The notes under the pieces are model-generated. The model did no database searches and was not told where the DNA came from. It was given only the letters and a program-made list of their open reading frames with translations. A stretch of DNA of 64,000 nt, taken from contig JAFUFP010000059.1 of assembly GCA_017469845.1 (NCBI GenBank), positions 1-64,000 of the forward strand, given 5' to 3'. The stretch is from Bacteroidales bacterium (GTDB lineage: Bacteria; Bacteroidota; Bacteroidia; Bacteroidales; UBA932). A program made the position numbers and the translations under genes. Positions 56,371-64,000 of this stretch are shown in pieces (the stretch's first letter is position 1; every line of letters begins with the position of its first letter).

Positions 56371-57102
56371 ATGAAAACAAGGACAATCATCGTAGCCGCG
56401 GCTCTCGCCCTCATTTCCACGGGGCTCAAGGCCCAGACAAATCTCCAGACCTTCTATGATTTCGGAAAGAACAGGAACCATTTCACCACCACTCTGGAGG
56501 GATTCTACAACGACAAATGGGGAAACACCTTCTTCTTCGTCGATTACGATTACAACGCCAAGCATGACAACAAAACCCATGGCGTGAGCGGGAGCTATAT
56601 GGAGATCGCCAGGTGCCTCAACTTCTGGCAGGACTCCAAAGCCGCACCCCTCAGCATCCAGGTCGAGTACAACGGAGGAGTAGGCTTCGGAAACCAGAAC
56701 TTCCTCTTCGGATTGGACTATTTCCTGCACAACAGCGATTTCAGCAACACGTTCAATTTCAAACTCCTCTACAAGACCTTCAACCACGGTGCGTCGAGCA
56801 ACGTCCCTCTGCAGTTCACCTTCGTCTGGGGAATGCAGGACATCTTCGGAGTCGAAGGCCTTCGCTTCAGCGGTTTCGTCGATCTGTGGGGTGAGAATGT
56901 CGTGAATTTCGCCGAGGACATCACAAAGTTCAAGAAGGACAAGTTCGTCTTCCTTTCCGAGCCCCAGCTGTGGTACAACCTCGGAAGGCATTTCGGATGC
57001 GAGAACTTCCACATCGGAACGGAGATCGAGCTGTCGGCGAACTTCGCCGGATACCACGGCTTCTATGCCCGTCCCTGTATAGGTACGAAGTGGGTCTTCT
57101 AG
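56371..57102 (+). CDS. Tsx-like outer-membrane nucleoside channel (DUF5020-type)
   Basis: This 243-residue protein has a signal peptide (ending LKAQ) and a small barrel with alternating aromatic strands (FYDFGKNRNHFTTTLEGFYNDK in part, WGNTFFFVDYDY, ending GTKWVF with terminal Phe). It resembles the Tsx nucleoside channel family and its Bacteroidota relatives. Placed after CodB and UraA, it would supply bases or nucleosides through the outer membrane. The terminator at 57154-57191 ends the cluster. Confidence 0.8.
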   Translation: MKTRTIIVAAALALISTGLKAQTNLQTFYDFGKNRNHFTTTLEGFYNDKWGNTFFFVDYDYNAKHDNKTHGVSGSYMEIARCLNFWQDSKAAPLSIQVEYNGGVGFGNQNFLFGLDYFLHNSDFSNTFNFKLLYKTFNHGASSNVPLQFTFVWGMQDIFGVEGLRFSGFVDLWGENVVNFAEDITKFKKDKFVFLSEPQLWYNLGRHFGCENFHIGTEIELSANFAGYHGFYARPCIGTKWVF

Positions 57103-57153
57103 TCTGATCCAGATACTCGGTTTTCCGGCTCTTTGCCGGAAAAAAAAATTTAC

Positions 57154-57191
57154 GGTGCCGGTCCCTTTCGGGATGTCGGCACCATTTTTTT
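57154..57191 (+). terminator. Intrinsic terminator of the nucleobase cluster
   Basis: GGTGCCG and CGGCACC pair, with CCC/GGG continuing inside, then ATTTTTTT. A second hairpin (TTTTCCGGC/GCCGGAAAA, 57121-57142) lies just before it. Confidence 0.85.
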
Positions 57192-57436
57192 GCGGAAAAT
57201 GGCCGAAAATCGACCTTAATTGCACCCTCCAAGGGACAATTTGCGTAAAGTTGAAAATAATTTTTGAAAAAAGTTGTATTTCGCGACATAACAATCAGTT
57301 ACGAAGACGTCATTCGACCAAAGGAACGGCGAATTTTACCTTTAGGTCTAAAATAAGTCATTGATCCTCAAGCACTTCGATATTTTCGAAAAAAGGAAAC
57401 ATTTTTCTTTTTTCCGAAACGCGTTTTTTTACAAAA
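57192..57436. other. AT-rich gap upstream of RNA ligase
   Basis: This stretch holds homopolymer runs of A and T and a short dyad near 57379-57420 but no gene. It leads to the TACCTTTG box of the RNA ligase region. Confidence 0.5.
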
Positions 57437-57444
57437 TACCTTTG
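57437..57444 (+). promoter_or_regulatory. -7 box TACCTTTG for the RNA ligase region
   Basis: It is a perfect TAnnTTTG match. Transcription would begin about 57449, inside the left arm of the hairpin described next. Confidence 0.6.
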
Positions 57445-57494
57445 TCATGGACTTTCGGGAAAAGAGCTCGTCCCGCGGGTCCATGACATTTTTT
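57444..57494 (+). terminator. Promoter-proximal terminator hairpin (attenuator or short RNA)
   Basis: GTCATGGAC (57444-57452) and GTCCATGAC (57479-57487) are perfect complements; CGGGA/TCCCG pair inside, and ATTTTTTG follows. The hairpin ends 24 bp before the RNA ligase start. Placed right after the promoter, it should stop most transcripts unless relieved, leaving a ~45-nt RNA. Confidence 0.65.
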
Positions 57495-57517
57495 GTTTAA
57501 CGGAAACGATTATTGAC

Positions 57518-58591
57518 ATGGACAATCTTGTTTTCAAAAAGTACAGTTCCATCGAGAACGCCTATGACGCCGAGTACATGGGCAAGGTATGGGACGAAGT
57601 CCCGGAGGGGACAGTGTTCGTCGTCCAGGAGAAGGTGCACGGGTCGAACGTCAGTTTCGTGTGCTCCCTTCCCTTTTCGGAAATGAAGTTCGCCAAGAGG
57701 ACCGATTTCCTCGCAGAAGGGGAGAACTTCTACGACAGTGAGGAGCTCATCCCGAGGTATGAAGAAAGGATAAGGGAAGCGTGCCGCCTAATAAAGGAAG
57801 AAGTGCCCGAGGCACTTTCCTGCAGCATCTTCGGAGAAATGTTCGGCGGAGCCTATCCTCATCCGGATGTGAGGAAAAGGGGAGACCTCAGGGCGATCCA
57901 GAAAGGGGTCTACTATACCCCTTCCCATGAGTTCTACGGCTTCGACATCTTCGTCTTCACCGGAAATACCGGATACTTCCTTCCTGTTGACACCGTGAAC
58001 AGGATATTCTCCCTTTCAGGGATCCTCTACGCCGAGACCCTTTTCGAGGGAAGTCTCGAGGAGTGCCTCCGCTTCGGTAACGCCTTCCCGACCACCATTC
58101 CGGGGAAGATGGGACTTCCTCCCATTGATGACAACATCTGCGAGGGAATAGTGGTGAGGCCCAAGGTCGCGATGAACCTTCGCTCAGGGGCGAGGGTCAT
58201 CATAAAGAGCAAGAACGCCCGCTTCGCCGAGAAGAAGGCCCAGAGGAGGGAAAAGACCCCGAAAGAAACAGTCGTTGACAGTGAGGCTCTCACCGATCTT
58301 CTTGATTTCGCGGAAGATTTCATGACGGAATCGAGGATAGGGAGCGTCATGGGAAAGGTAGGGGAGATGACATTCCCGAAAGACTTCGGGAAGATGCTCG
58401 GCCTCTACAGCAAGGACGTCATCGAGGATTTCATAAAGGAGTACCGGGTACTCTATGAGGAACTCGATAAGGAAGAGCGCAAGCGCTTCAACCGGAGGGT
58501 GAATTCCCTATGTGCGGATTTCCTGAAGGAAAAACTCATGCCGACGGATCCGGTAATCCGCCCGACGGGAAAAACCGATCAGAAAGACTGA
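57518..58591 (+). CDS. Rnl2-type RNA ligase
   Basis: This 357-residue nucleotidyl transferase matches T4 Rnl2-like RNA ligases. Motif I is EKVHGSN with adenylated Lys K39. Motif III is near FYGFDIFVF, motif IV is CEGIVVRP and motif V is VIIKSKN. Rnl2-type enzymes seal 3'-OH/5'-phosphate nicks in duplex RNA. The C-terminal ~110 residues are helical (DLLDFAEDFMTESRIG, DVIEDFIKEYRVLYEEL), as in the Rnl2 C-domain. No Pnkp/Hen1, RtcB or RtcA repair partner is near. A promoter-proximal hairpin precedes it and paired hairpins follow it. Confidence 0.9.
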   Translation: MDNLVFKKYSSIENAYDAEYMGKVWDEVPEGTVFVVQEKVHGSNVSFVCSLPFSEMKFAKRTDFLAEGENFYDSEELIPRYEERIREACRLIKEEVPEALSCSIFGEMFGGAYPHPDVRKRGDLRAIQKGVYYTPSHEFYGFDIFVFTGNTGYFLPVDTVNRIFSLSGILYAETLFEGSLEECLRFGNAFPTTIPGKMGLPPIDDNICEGIVVRPKVAMNLRSGARVIIKSKNARFAEKKAQRREKTPKETVVDSEALTDLLDFAEDFMTESRIGSVMGKVGEMTFPKDFGKMLGLYSKDVIEDFIKEYRVLYEELDKEERKRFNRRVNSLCADFLKEKLMPTDPVIRPTGKTDQKD

Positions 58592-59037
58592 AAGGAGAGT
58601 TTCAGTAAAAAGGACCGTCGTGAGACGCTCCGCCCCCATTCCGTCATAGGACGGGATGGTCTGTGGAAAAAATGATTGTGATGCGAGCCCGGGGATCTTC
58701 CTGAAGATGGGAGGAGATCCGGGCTTTATTATTTCGGTGCATTTAGTTGATTTTGCAACAGCCGTAAAATTTGCGGCCGTAAAAATTCGAGGAAATGAAC
58801 TTTTATGAAGACAATACTCCATCAGGTAGACATTCTTTTGTACAAACATGATAATCGACATTTCAGGCAAAGCCAAAATTCATGGTTCAACGAAATGGGA
58901 ATTCGGTGAAAACGGCAAGGGAAAACAGTAGACAAAGGCATAATATTTTTCACCACGAGTGTGAAGAACAATTCCTTCGTTTTCCTTTCAAGAATATATT
59001 GACTATTTTCGCACAAGGAATACATCCCTTTACTCCA
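58592..59037. other. Intergenic region with tandem hairpins
   Basis: This 446-bp gap holds a 10-bp hairpin with loop ATAG (58636-58659) and a terminator (58686-58732), then about 300 bp of AT-rich sequence with no supported gene. A 67-codon minus-strand frame at 58822-59025 shows no recognisable feature. The glycerate kinase promoter should lie near 58990-59020 (AATATATTGACTATTTTCG), but no perfect -7 box is seen. Confidence 0.5.
58686..58732 (+). terminator. Intrinsic terminator downstream of RNA ligase
   Basis: AGCCCGG..GATCT pairs with AGATCCGGGCT, with two unpaired G, and runs into TTTATTATTT. Confidence 0.7.
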
Positions 59038-60192
59038 ATGAAAGCGATACTTGCGATAGATTCATACAAAGGCTGCCTTTCTTCCCGGGAAGTGGAAAAA
59101 GCCGCTGCCATGGCGTTCACAAAGGAAGATGCCGTTACCTGCATTCCGGTTTCGGACGGAGGGGAAGGTTTCTCTTCGATCCTTACCGATATCCTTGGCG
59201 GTGAAACCAGAACGATTATTTCCCATGATCCACTCGGTAACGCCATAGAGGCTTCCTACGGAATAGTCTGCGGAGGCTCAGTCGCGGTAATCGACACCGC
59301 AACCTCTTCCGGTCTTTCGCTCGTTCCCCCTGAAAGAAGGAATCCTCTCTATGAGACTTCCTACGGCACGGGCGAACTTATAGCTGACGCTCTGACTGAA
59401 GGAGTTGACGAGGTATGGATCGGCCTTGGCGGCAGCGCCACCTGTGACGGTGGACTCGGTATGCTCCAGGCCCTGGGGTACAGGTTCCTCACTCCCGCCG
59501 GAATTGTCGACAATCCCGTGATGGCGAACATCATTTCGGTGGACGACACCCATGCCCACAGAGGCCTTCGCAACGTGAAGATTTCCGCGTTCTATGATGT
59601 CGACGTACCTTTCTGCGGAAGGGGAGGAGCGGCTCTCGCTTTCGCTCCACAGAAGGGTGCCGGTCCCCAGATGGCCCAGGCTCTTGACTCCTGGATGGAT
59701 CTTGTCTGCGGCCTTTATTCAAGGTACAGCGGCCTTCCCATCATGAATTCTCCCGGAGCTGGAGCGGCCGGAGGAATAGGTGGCGCGATGACGGCTTTCC
59801 TTCATGCGAGGATGTACATGGGAGTTGAGCGTTTCCTGGAGAAGATAGGATTCGAGGAATACCTCTCCTCGGGAGGAGACTCCCCGTGCATAGTCGTAAC
59901 CGGAGAAGGGAAGTCGGACTTCCAGACTCTGACGGGAAAACTCCCTCTTGGAGTCCTGCGTTTCGTGAGGACCCATGCCCATCCTTCCACCGTCGTCATC
60001 CTTCTCTCCGGAAGGGTCGACGATCCTGTGGAATTCTACCGCGCGGGCTTTGACGAGGTGGTGGAAGTGACCCCGAGGGATACACCTCCGGAAAAGATCA
60101 CGGATCCGGAAGCTGCGAGACGCTATATTCCCCTCGCACTGGAACCTGTTCTCCGGAAATACCGCTTCCGCTCCGGTCTATTCAATATCTGA
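59038..60192 (+). CDS. Glycerate kinase (GlxK/GckA class II type)
   Basis: This 384-residue kinase belongs to the glycerate kinase family PF02595. It has an N-terminal DSYKGCLSSREVEKA block, VSDGGEGFSSIL, VEEVWIGLGGSATCDGG-type glycine-rich loop (here EVWIGLGGSATCDGG), SPGAGAAGGIGGA, and VVTGEGKSD. It phosphorylates glycerate, linking it to glycolysis. The start at 59038 was chosen because the 52 upstream in-frame codons look non-coding. It is a single gene. Confidence 0.94.
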   Translation: MKAILAIDSYKGCLSSREVEKAAAMAFTKEDAVTCIPVSDGGEGFSSILTDILGGETRTIISHDPLGNAIEASYGIVCGGSVAVIDTATSSGLSLVPPERRNPLYETSYGTGELIADALTEGVDEVWIGLGGSATCDGGLGMLQALGYRFLTPAGIVDNPVMANIISVDDTHAHRGLRNVKISAFYDVDVPFCGRGGAALAFAPQKGAGPQMAQALDSWMDLVCGLYSRYSGLPIMNSPGAGAAGGIGGAMTAFLHARMYMGVERFLEKIGFEEYLSSGGDSPCIVVTGEGKSDFQTLTGKLPLGVLRFVRTHAHPSTVVILLSGRVDDPVEFYRAGFDEVVEVTPRDTPPEKITDPEAARRYIPLALEPVLRKYRFRSGLFNI

Positions 60193-60284
60193 TGGAGTTT
60201 CCTTGCAGGAGATGATACCGGGCTTATACTGAGCCGGTACAGTCAGATACGGAACCTATGCCGGACAGGTTCGGGAGAATGGCA

Positions 60285-60962
60285 CTATTTCTTCCCGGGA
60301 AGAAGTCCCAAAGTTTCGAATATCTTCGGGACCAGAAGCGAAAGCAAAAACTCTTCTTCCATGAAGTGCGTTCCGTTGTATACAGTATAAGTATCACCGA
60401 AGTATTTCCTGTAGGCGCGGAGGCTCACGACTCCGCTCCTTCTGTAGTGGTCTTTTTCTCCGAAAAATGCGTAGAAACTGTCCTTGCCTCCGTTGCGGGG
60501 GCAATTCTGAAGGGCCATTTTCCGATGATGGAGGTATTTCCTGAGAGTCCCGAATGTGAAATGAAGCCTCTGACGGTCTCCTTCCTTCGGCTTGTAGATA
60601 TGGTCAAGAAGGGGAGTCATGCCCGGAATGAAGGCAAGGAACGAAAGGCCTCCGAGGTATTTGGGGGCACCGAGTGAAGGGGATACCAGAAGGTGCGGAT
60701 AACCGGACAGGCGTATCGCCTGGATAGCCCCGAGGGATTCCCCGATAATAAGGTCGGGGGAGAGCTCTTCCGCCCACGTCTTTATCATGGCTGCCCCTTC
60801 CTCCGGATCGAAACTGTACGTCCTTACTGTGACCGGAATGGAAGTGTCTCTGATTCCGGCCTTTTCCATCTCCTCGGCCATATGTTCATTGAGAATGGAG
60901 GGGATGCGGCTGTCGCCTCCTCCTCCCATTCCGTGTATGTACAGTATCCGGTATTCCTTCAT
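60285..60962 (-). CDS. Alpha/beta-hydrolase (small esterase)
   Basis: This 225-residue cytosolic alpha/beta hydrolase begins ILYIHGMGGGGDSRIP, an oxyanion-loop pattern. Its nucleophile is in GESLGA, an acid lies near FGEKDHY, and the His is in GTHFMEEE. It is like YqiA/YcfP-type esterases of short chain. There is no signal peptide. The substrate is unknown and the flanking genes give no hint. Confidence 0.85.
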   Translation of the reverse strand: MKEYRILYIHGMGGGGDSRIPSILNEHMAEEMEKAGIRDTSIPVTVRTYSFDPEEGAAMIKTWAEELSPDLIIGESLGAIQAIRLSGYPHLLVSPSLGAPKYLGGLSFLAFIPGMTPLLDHIYKPKEGDRQRLHFTFGTLRKYLHHRKMALQNCPRNGGKDSFYAFFGEKDHYRRSGVVSLRAYRKYFGDTYTVYNGTHFMEEEFLLSLLVPKIFETLGLLPGKK

Positions 60963-61003
60963 CGCTTTTTTCCGATATGGCTATGGCGGTATCTTCAACG
61001 AAA

Positions 61004-61024
61004 GGGCCCCTTGTTCCGGGGCCC
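61004..61024 (-). terminator. Possible terminator of the aminotransferase gene
   Basis: GGGCCCC and GGGGCCC pair perfectly around TTGTTCC. On the minus strand only TTT follows, so it may be weak. Confidence 0.5.
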
Positions 61025-61076
61025 ATATTGAGTGTGTTGTCTTTTTTTGTCTTGTCCTGTGCGGCTCGGGAAGGGA

Positions 61077-62279
61077 CTATATAGTCCTTCCGGGATAGGC
61101 CTTCAGGCCTTCCTCGAGGATGTGGAGAGCTTTCTTCAGCTCGGGAACCTCAAGGACGTAGGCGACCCTTATGTGATTCTTGCCGACTCCGGGAGTCTTG
61201 TAGAACGAAGCGGCGGGAGTCACCATGGTGGTCTCTCCGTTGATCCTGAACTCGGTCAGCATCCACTTGGCGAAGCTCTCCGCGTCATCCACTGGAATCT
61301 CCACCACTGTGTAGAAAGCACCCATGGGGTTGGGGGAGAATACTCCCTCCATCTTGTTGAGGGCCTCGACGGTATAATCCCTTCTGCGCCTGTACTCTTC
61401 CTTGACGGCGTCGAAGTACTCCTGGGGAGTGTCGAGAGCACCGATGGAAGCGATCTGTCCGTAGATAGGGGGGCAGAGTCTTGCCTGGGCGTATTTCATG
61501 GCGGCGGCCATCACGTCCTTGTTGTGGGAGATGATGCATCCGACCCTGACTCCGCAGAGGTTGTACCTCTTCGAAACCGAGTCGATGAGGATGACGTTCT
61601 GCTCGAGACCGGGGATGTTCATCGCACTGAAGTGCGGCTCCTCTGTGAAACAGTACTCCCTGTAGACTTCGTCGGAGATGAGGAAGAGGTCATGTTTCTT
61701 CGCGATCTCACCAAGAGCGAGGACGGTATCCTTGGGATAGAGTGTACCGGTAGGGTTTCCGGGATTGCTGATGAGGATGGCCTTGGTCTTGTGGGTGATG
61801 TATTTCTCGAACTCGCTCACCGGAGGGATGGCGAAGCCTTCCCTTATGTCGGTCGGAATGGCCCGAAGGGTGATTCCGTTCATGAAGGCGAAAGTGTTGT
61901 AGTTGGTGTAGAAGGGCTCGATCACGAGGACTTCGTCACCTTCGTCGCAGCAGATCTGCAGCGCCAGGTTCACGCCTTCGCTACCGGCCACGGTCACGAT
62001 CAGTTCGGGAACTTCGATGTCGATGCCGATTTTCTTGTAGTATTTCTCGACAAGACCTTTGCGGAGCTCAATGAGACCTGCCGAGTTCGAATATGAGACA
62101 TGGTCGAGAGTGTTGTTCTTGACGGCGTCGAGGGCGCAGTCGGGGGATTTGATGTCAGGTGCTCCGACGTTGAGGTGATAAACTTTCACGCCTTCGGCCT
62201 TTGCGGCGTCAGCGAAGGGAACGAGCTTCCTGATAGCGGAAGCCGGCATTGCTGTTGACTTTGCTGAAATCTTTGCCAT
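61077..62279 (-). CDS. Class I/II PLP-dependent aminotransferase
   Basis: This 400-residue aminotransferase of fold type I has the PLP Lys K237 in DSVSKRYNLCG, plus SNPGNPTGTLY and the C-terminal HIRVAYV that binds the substrate carboxylate. It looks like aspartate aminotransferase (AspB/AspC type). The start at 62279 was chosen because the in-frame extension to 62441 runs through the promoter and leader. It is divergent from glnN, which fits a nitrogen-metabolism neighbourhood. Substrate choice (Asp, aromatic or Ala) is not resolved. Confidence 0.92.
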   Translation of the reverse strand: MAKISAKSTAMPASAIRKLVPFADAAKAEGVKVYHLNVGAPDIKSPDCALDAVKNNTLDHVSYSNSAGLIELRKGLVEKYYKKIGIDIEVPELIVTVAGSEGVNLALQICCDEGDEVLVIEPFYTNYNTFAFMNGITLRAIPTDIREGFAIPPVSEFEKYITHKTKAILISNPGNPTGTLYPKDTVLALGEIAKKHDLFLISDEVYREYCFTEEPHFSAMNIPGLEQNVILIDSVSKRYNLCGVRVGCIISHNKDVMAAAMKYAQARLCPPIYGQIASIGALDTPQEYFDAVKEEYRRRRDYTVEALNKMEGVFSPNPMGAFYTVVEIPVDDAESFAKWMLTEFRINGETTMVTPAASFYKTPGVGKNHIRVAYVLEVPELKKALHILEEGLKAYPGRTI

Positions 62280-62334
62280 ATCTCTTGAATCTATGCTTGT
62301 TTGTGTCTTCTTTCCGGTCGCTCGGGCCTCCTTT

Positions 62335-62373
62335 AAACCGTTTAAAATCACATTAATCGGTTTAAAACGGTTT
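62335..62373. promoter_or_regulatory. Inverted repeat in the aminotransferase leader
   Basis: AAACCGTTTAAAA and TTTAAAACGGTTT form an almost perfect dyad around ~13 nt. It lies between the minus-strand -7 box and the aminotransferase start, so it would be in the ~115-nt leader. Confidence 0.5.
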
Positions 62374-62401
62374 TTTCGGCCTTGGGGGCCAGCGAGTCGG
62401 A

Positions 62402-62409
62402 CAAATATA
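62402..62409 (-). promoter_or_regulatory. -7 box TATATTTG for the aminotransferase
   Basis: It is a perfect TAnnTTTG match on the minus strand; the predicted leader is about 115 nt. Confidence 0.6.
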
Positions 62410-62423
62410 GCAGTTATTTTTCT

Positions 62424-62431
62424 TACCTTTG
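62424..62431 (+). promoter_or_regulatory. -7 box TACCTTTG for glnN
   Basis: It is a perfect match 28 bp before the glnN start and only 14 bp from the divergent aminotransferase box, so the two promoters face away from a shared region. Confidence 0.65.
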
Positions 62432-62458
62432 TCTCATTCACAAAAAAATCTTACCATC

Positions 62459-64000
62459 ATGGCAACTTTCAGGAAAATGGCTCTCTGCGAGGCTTCCACC
62501 CATAAGGAGGCCCGCTACTACCGCGAAAACGGTCCGGTGTCGTCTTACTTCGGGGTGAACGTGTTCGACCTCGAGAAAATGCGCCGCTACATGTCCCAGT
62601 CCGCTTTCGACGCTGTCCAGGCTGCCGTGAAGGAAGGCAGGAAGATTGACCGCAAGGACGCCAACGAGATAGCCACGGCGATGAAGACATGGGCTCTCGA
62701 GATGGGAGTGACCCATTACACCCATCTTTTCCAGCCTCTGACCGGAACGACGGCCGAGAAGCACGAGGCCTTCCTCTCCGTCAAGGACGGGAAACCTTTC
62801 GAGAAGTTCAGCGGAACGGCCCTCGTTCAGCAGGAGCCGGACGCTTCGTCCTTCCCCAGTGGAGGTCTTCGCAACACTTTCGAGGCAAGGGGATATTCCG
62901 CATGGGATCCTTCGTCACCGGTATTCATCCTTGACGGGACCCTCTGTATCCCTTCGGTCTTCGTATCGTTCACCGGCGAAGCTCTCGACATGAAGACCCC
63001 GAATCTCCGTTCGATGCAGGCGCTGGATTCAGCTGCGACCGACGTCGCGAAACTCTTCGACCCTTCGGTGAAGACCGTTTCCGTCAATCTCGGTATCGAG
63101 CAGGAGTATTTCCTCGTTGACGAGGCCCTCTACAACGCCCGTCCTGACCTCAAGCTCTGCGAAAGGACCGTCATCGGCCACACCTCGGCCAGGGACCAGC
63201 AGCTTTCCGACCACTACTTCGGAGCCATCCCTTCCAGGGTCAGCTGCTTCATGAAGGATTTCGAGACGGAGGCTTACAAGCTCGGAATCGAGCTTTCGAC
63301 AAGGCACAACGAGGTAGCGCCGAACCAGTTCGAGTGCGCACCGGTGTTCTGCAGCGCCACCAAGGCCATAGACCAGAACATGCTCCTCATGATAATAATG
63401 CAGAAGGTCGCGAAGAACCATCACCTCAAGGTCCTCTTCCATGAGAAACCTTTCGACGGGGTGAACGGAAGCGGAAAGCATGTCAACTGGTCCATATGCA
63501 CTGATACGGGAGTGAATCTCCTTTCACCAGGAAAGACTCCTACGAAGAACCTCCAGTTCCTTTCGTTCTACGCTTCCGTTGTGAAGGCGGTCTACGACCA
63601 TAACCTTCTCCTTATGACTTCGGTCTGCTCGCTGAACAACTCCTACCGTCTGGGTGGACATGAGGCTCCGCCGGCTGTGATGTCGGTATTCTCCGGATCC
63701 ACTCTCGCGAAGGTCTTCGACAGCATCCTCAAGATGGACGAGGACATGCCGGAGAGCAAGGCCGACAAGGAGTCCATCAAGATGGTGAGCGCCATTCCTG
63801 AGATTTTCCCGGACAACACGGACCGCAACCGTACCTCACCTTTCGCTTTCACCGGAAACCGTTTCGAGTTCAGGGCAGTCGGTTCTTCAATGAATCCCGC
63901 CGGAGCGACATATATCCTCAACTCCATCGTCGCCGAGAGTCTGAAGTCTTTCCGTAAGGAGGTCGATGACCTCATCTCCAAAGGGGAATCCAAACAGAAC
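62459..64000 (+). CDS. glnN: Type III glutamine synthetase (3' partial)
   Basis: 514 codons are present before the window ends; GSIII enzymes are usually about 700 or more residues, so roughly 200 are missing. The start at 62459 gives MATFRKMALCEAS. GSIII marks include the N-terminal block FGVNVFDLEKMRRYM, IEQEYFLVD, a metal-site region at NEVAPNQFECAP, HEKPFDGVNGSGKHVNWS, and the HEAPPAVMS family signature followed by FEFRAVGSS. It makes glutamine from glutamate and ammonia; GSIII is the main form in many Bacteroidota. A divergent aminotransferase shares the promoter region. Confidence 0.97.
   Translation, partial: MATFRKMALCEASTHKEARYYRENGPVSSYFGVNVFDLEKMRRYMSQSAFDAVQAAVKEGRKIDRKDANEIATAMKTWALEMGVTHYTHLFQPLTGTTAEKHEAFLSVKDGKPFEKFSGTALVQQEPDASSFPSGGLRNTFEARGYSAWDPSSPVFILDGTLCIPSVFVSFTGEALDMKTPNLRSMQALDSAATDVAKLFDPSVKTVSVNLGIEQEYFLVDEALYNARPDLKLCERTVIGHTSARDQQLSDHYFGAIPSRVSCFMKDFETEAYKLGIELSTRHNEVAPNQFECAPVFCSATKAIDQNMLLMIIMQKVAKNHHLKVLFHEKPFDGVNGSGKHVNWSICTDTGVNLLSPGKTPTKNLQFLSFYASVVKAVYDHNLLLMTSVCSLNNSYRLGGHEAPPAVMSVFSGSTLAKVFDSILKMDEDMPESKADKESIKMVSAIPEIFPDNTDRNRTSPFAFTGNRFEFRAVGSSMNPAGATYILNSIVAESLKSFRKEVDDLISKGESKQN

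Noticed and set aside
56329..57294. 321-codon minus-strand frame opposite the Tsx-like gene
   Set aside because: It runs through a clear terminator and shows no recognisable domain; it is a strand shadow.
58822..59025. Small minus-strand frame in the gap before glycerate kinase
   Set aside because: No promoter, terminator or recognisable feature supports it.
61032..62096. 354-codon plus-strand frame opposite the aminotransferase
   Set aside because: It mirrors the aminotransferase codons and has no family features; it is a strand shadow.

Overview
The window is a stretch of Bacteroidota (Bacteroidales) chromosome, probably from an uncultured gut or rumen lineage. The main evidence is a SusC/SusD pair driven by an ECF sigma factor and a FecR anti-sigma, many large outer-membrane barrels, GH2/GH5/GH92 enzymes, type III glutamine synthetase, glycine-lipid acyltransferases, and recurrent TAnnTTTG -7 boxes, which are typical of this phylum. 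GC content looks to be in the mid-50s by eye. The genus cannot be fixed from the sequence alone. No phage, transposase, integrase or CRISPR was seen.

Layout. (1) Positions 1-11235: a polysaccharide utilization locus on the + strand, made of ECF sigma (5' cut by the window edge), FecR, SusC with an STN signalling domain, SusD, a repeat-built surface lipoprotein and two paralogous GH5 glucanases. (2) 11321-15112 (-): a lipoprotein with a TonB C-terminal domain, and a large outer-membrane barrel receptor with a Gly/Arg/Met-rich tail. (3) 15403-18813: a UbiA/MenA-type prenyltransferase, a CPBP protease, a small unknown protein and a membrane metallophosphoesterase. (4) 18910-25923: carbohydrate-esterase neighbourhood with a CE1-like esterase (-), then CE15-like esterase, GH2 and an unusual S15/CocE hydrolase fused to a TonB-receptor plug domain (+). 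(5) 26087-30564 (-): a LytS/LytTR two-component pair and a second barrel receptor. (6) 30850-35240 (+): GH2 lipoprotein and an ABC exporter. (7) 35350-39594: AraC regulator divergent from MgtC, GlsA-like and GlsB-like acyltransferases and a HAD phosphatase. (8) 39605-43355 (-): a plug-less barrel protein, rhomboid protease and an AAA/DUF4143 ATPase whose promoter is covered by a 50-bp palindrome. (9) 43624-47337 (+): a heterodimeric ABC exporter. (10) 47460-49445 (-): PrsW-like protease and a nucleoside-recognition membrane protein. (11) 49651-57102 (+): GH92 mannosidase, tRNA-Ser(CGA), and a nucleobase uptake cluster (unknown PRTase-like protein, CodB, UraA, Tsx-like porin). (12) 57518-64000: an Rnl2-type RNA ligase behind a promoter-proximal terminator hairpin, glycerate kinase, a small esterase (-), an aminotransferase (-) and GlnN (+, cut by the right edge).

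How the genes work together. In the first locus, SusC/D and the repeat lipoprotein should bind and import a glucan cut by the two GH5 enzymes, with import sensed by the STN domain and relayed through FecR to the sigma factor. The esterase/GH2 neighbourhood looks aimed at esterified, uronic-acid-bearing plant hemicellulose but has no SusCD pair of its own. The nucleobase cluster would carry pyrimidine bases from the outer membrane to the cytoplasm. The most unusual items are the hydrolase-plug fusion, the nested palindrome over the AAA ATPase promoter, the hairpin in front of the RNA ligase, and a likely leaderless sensor-kinase transcript.
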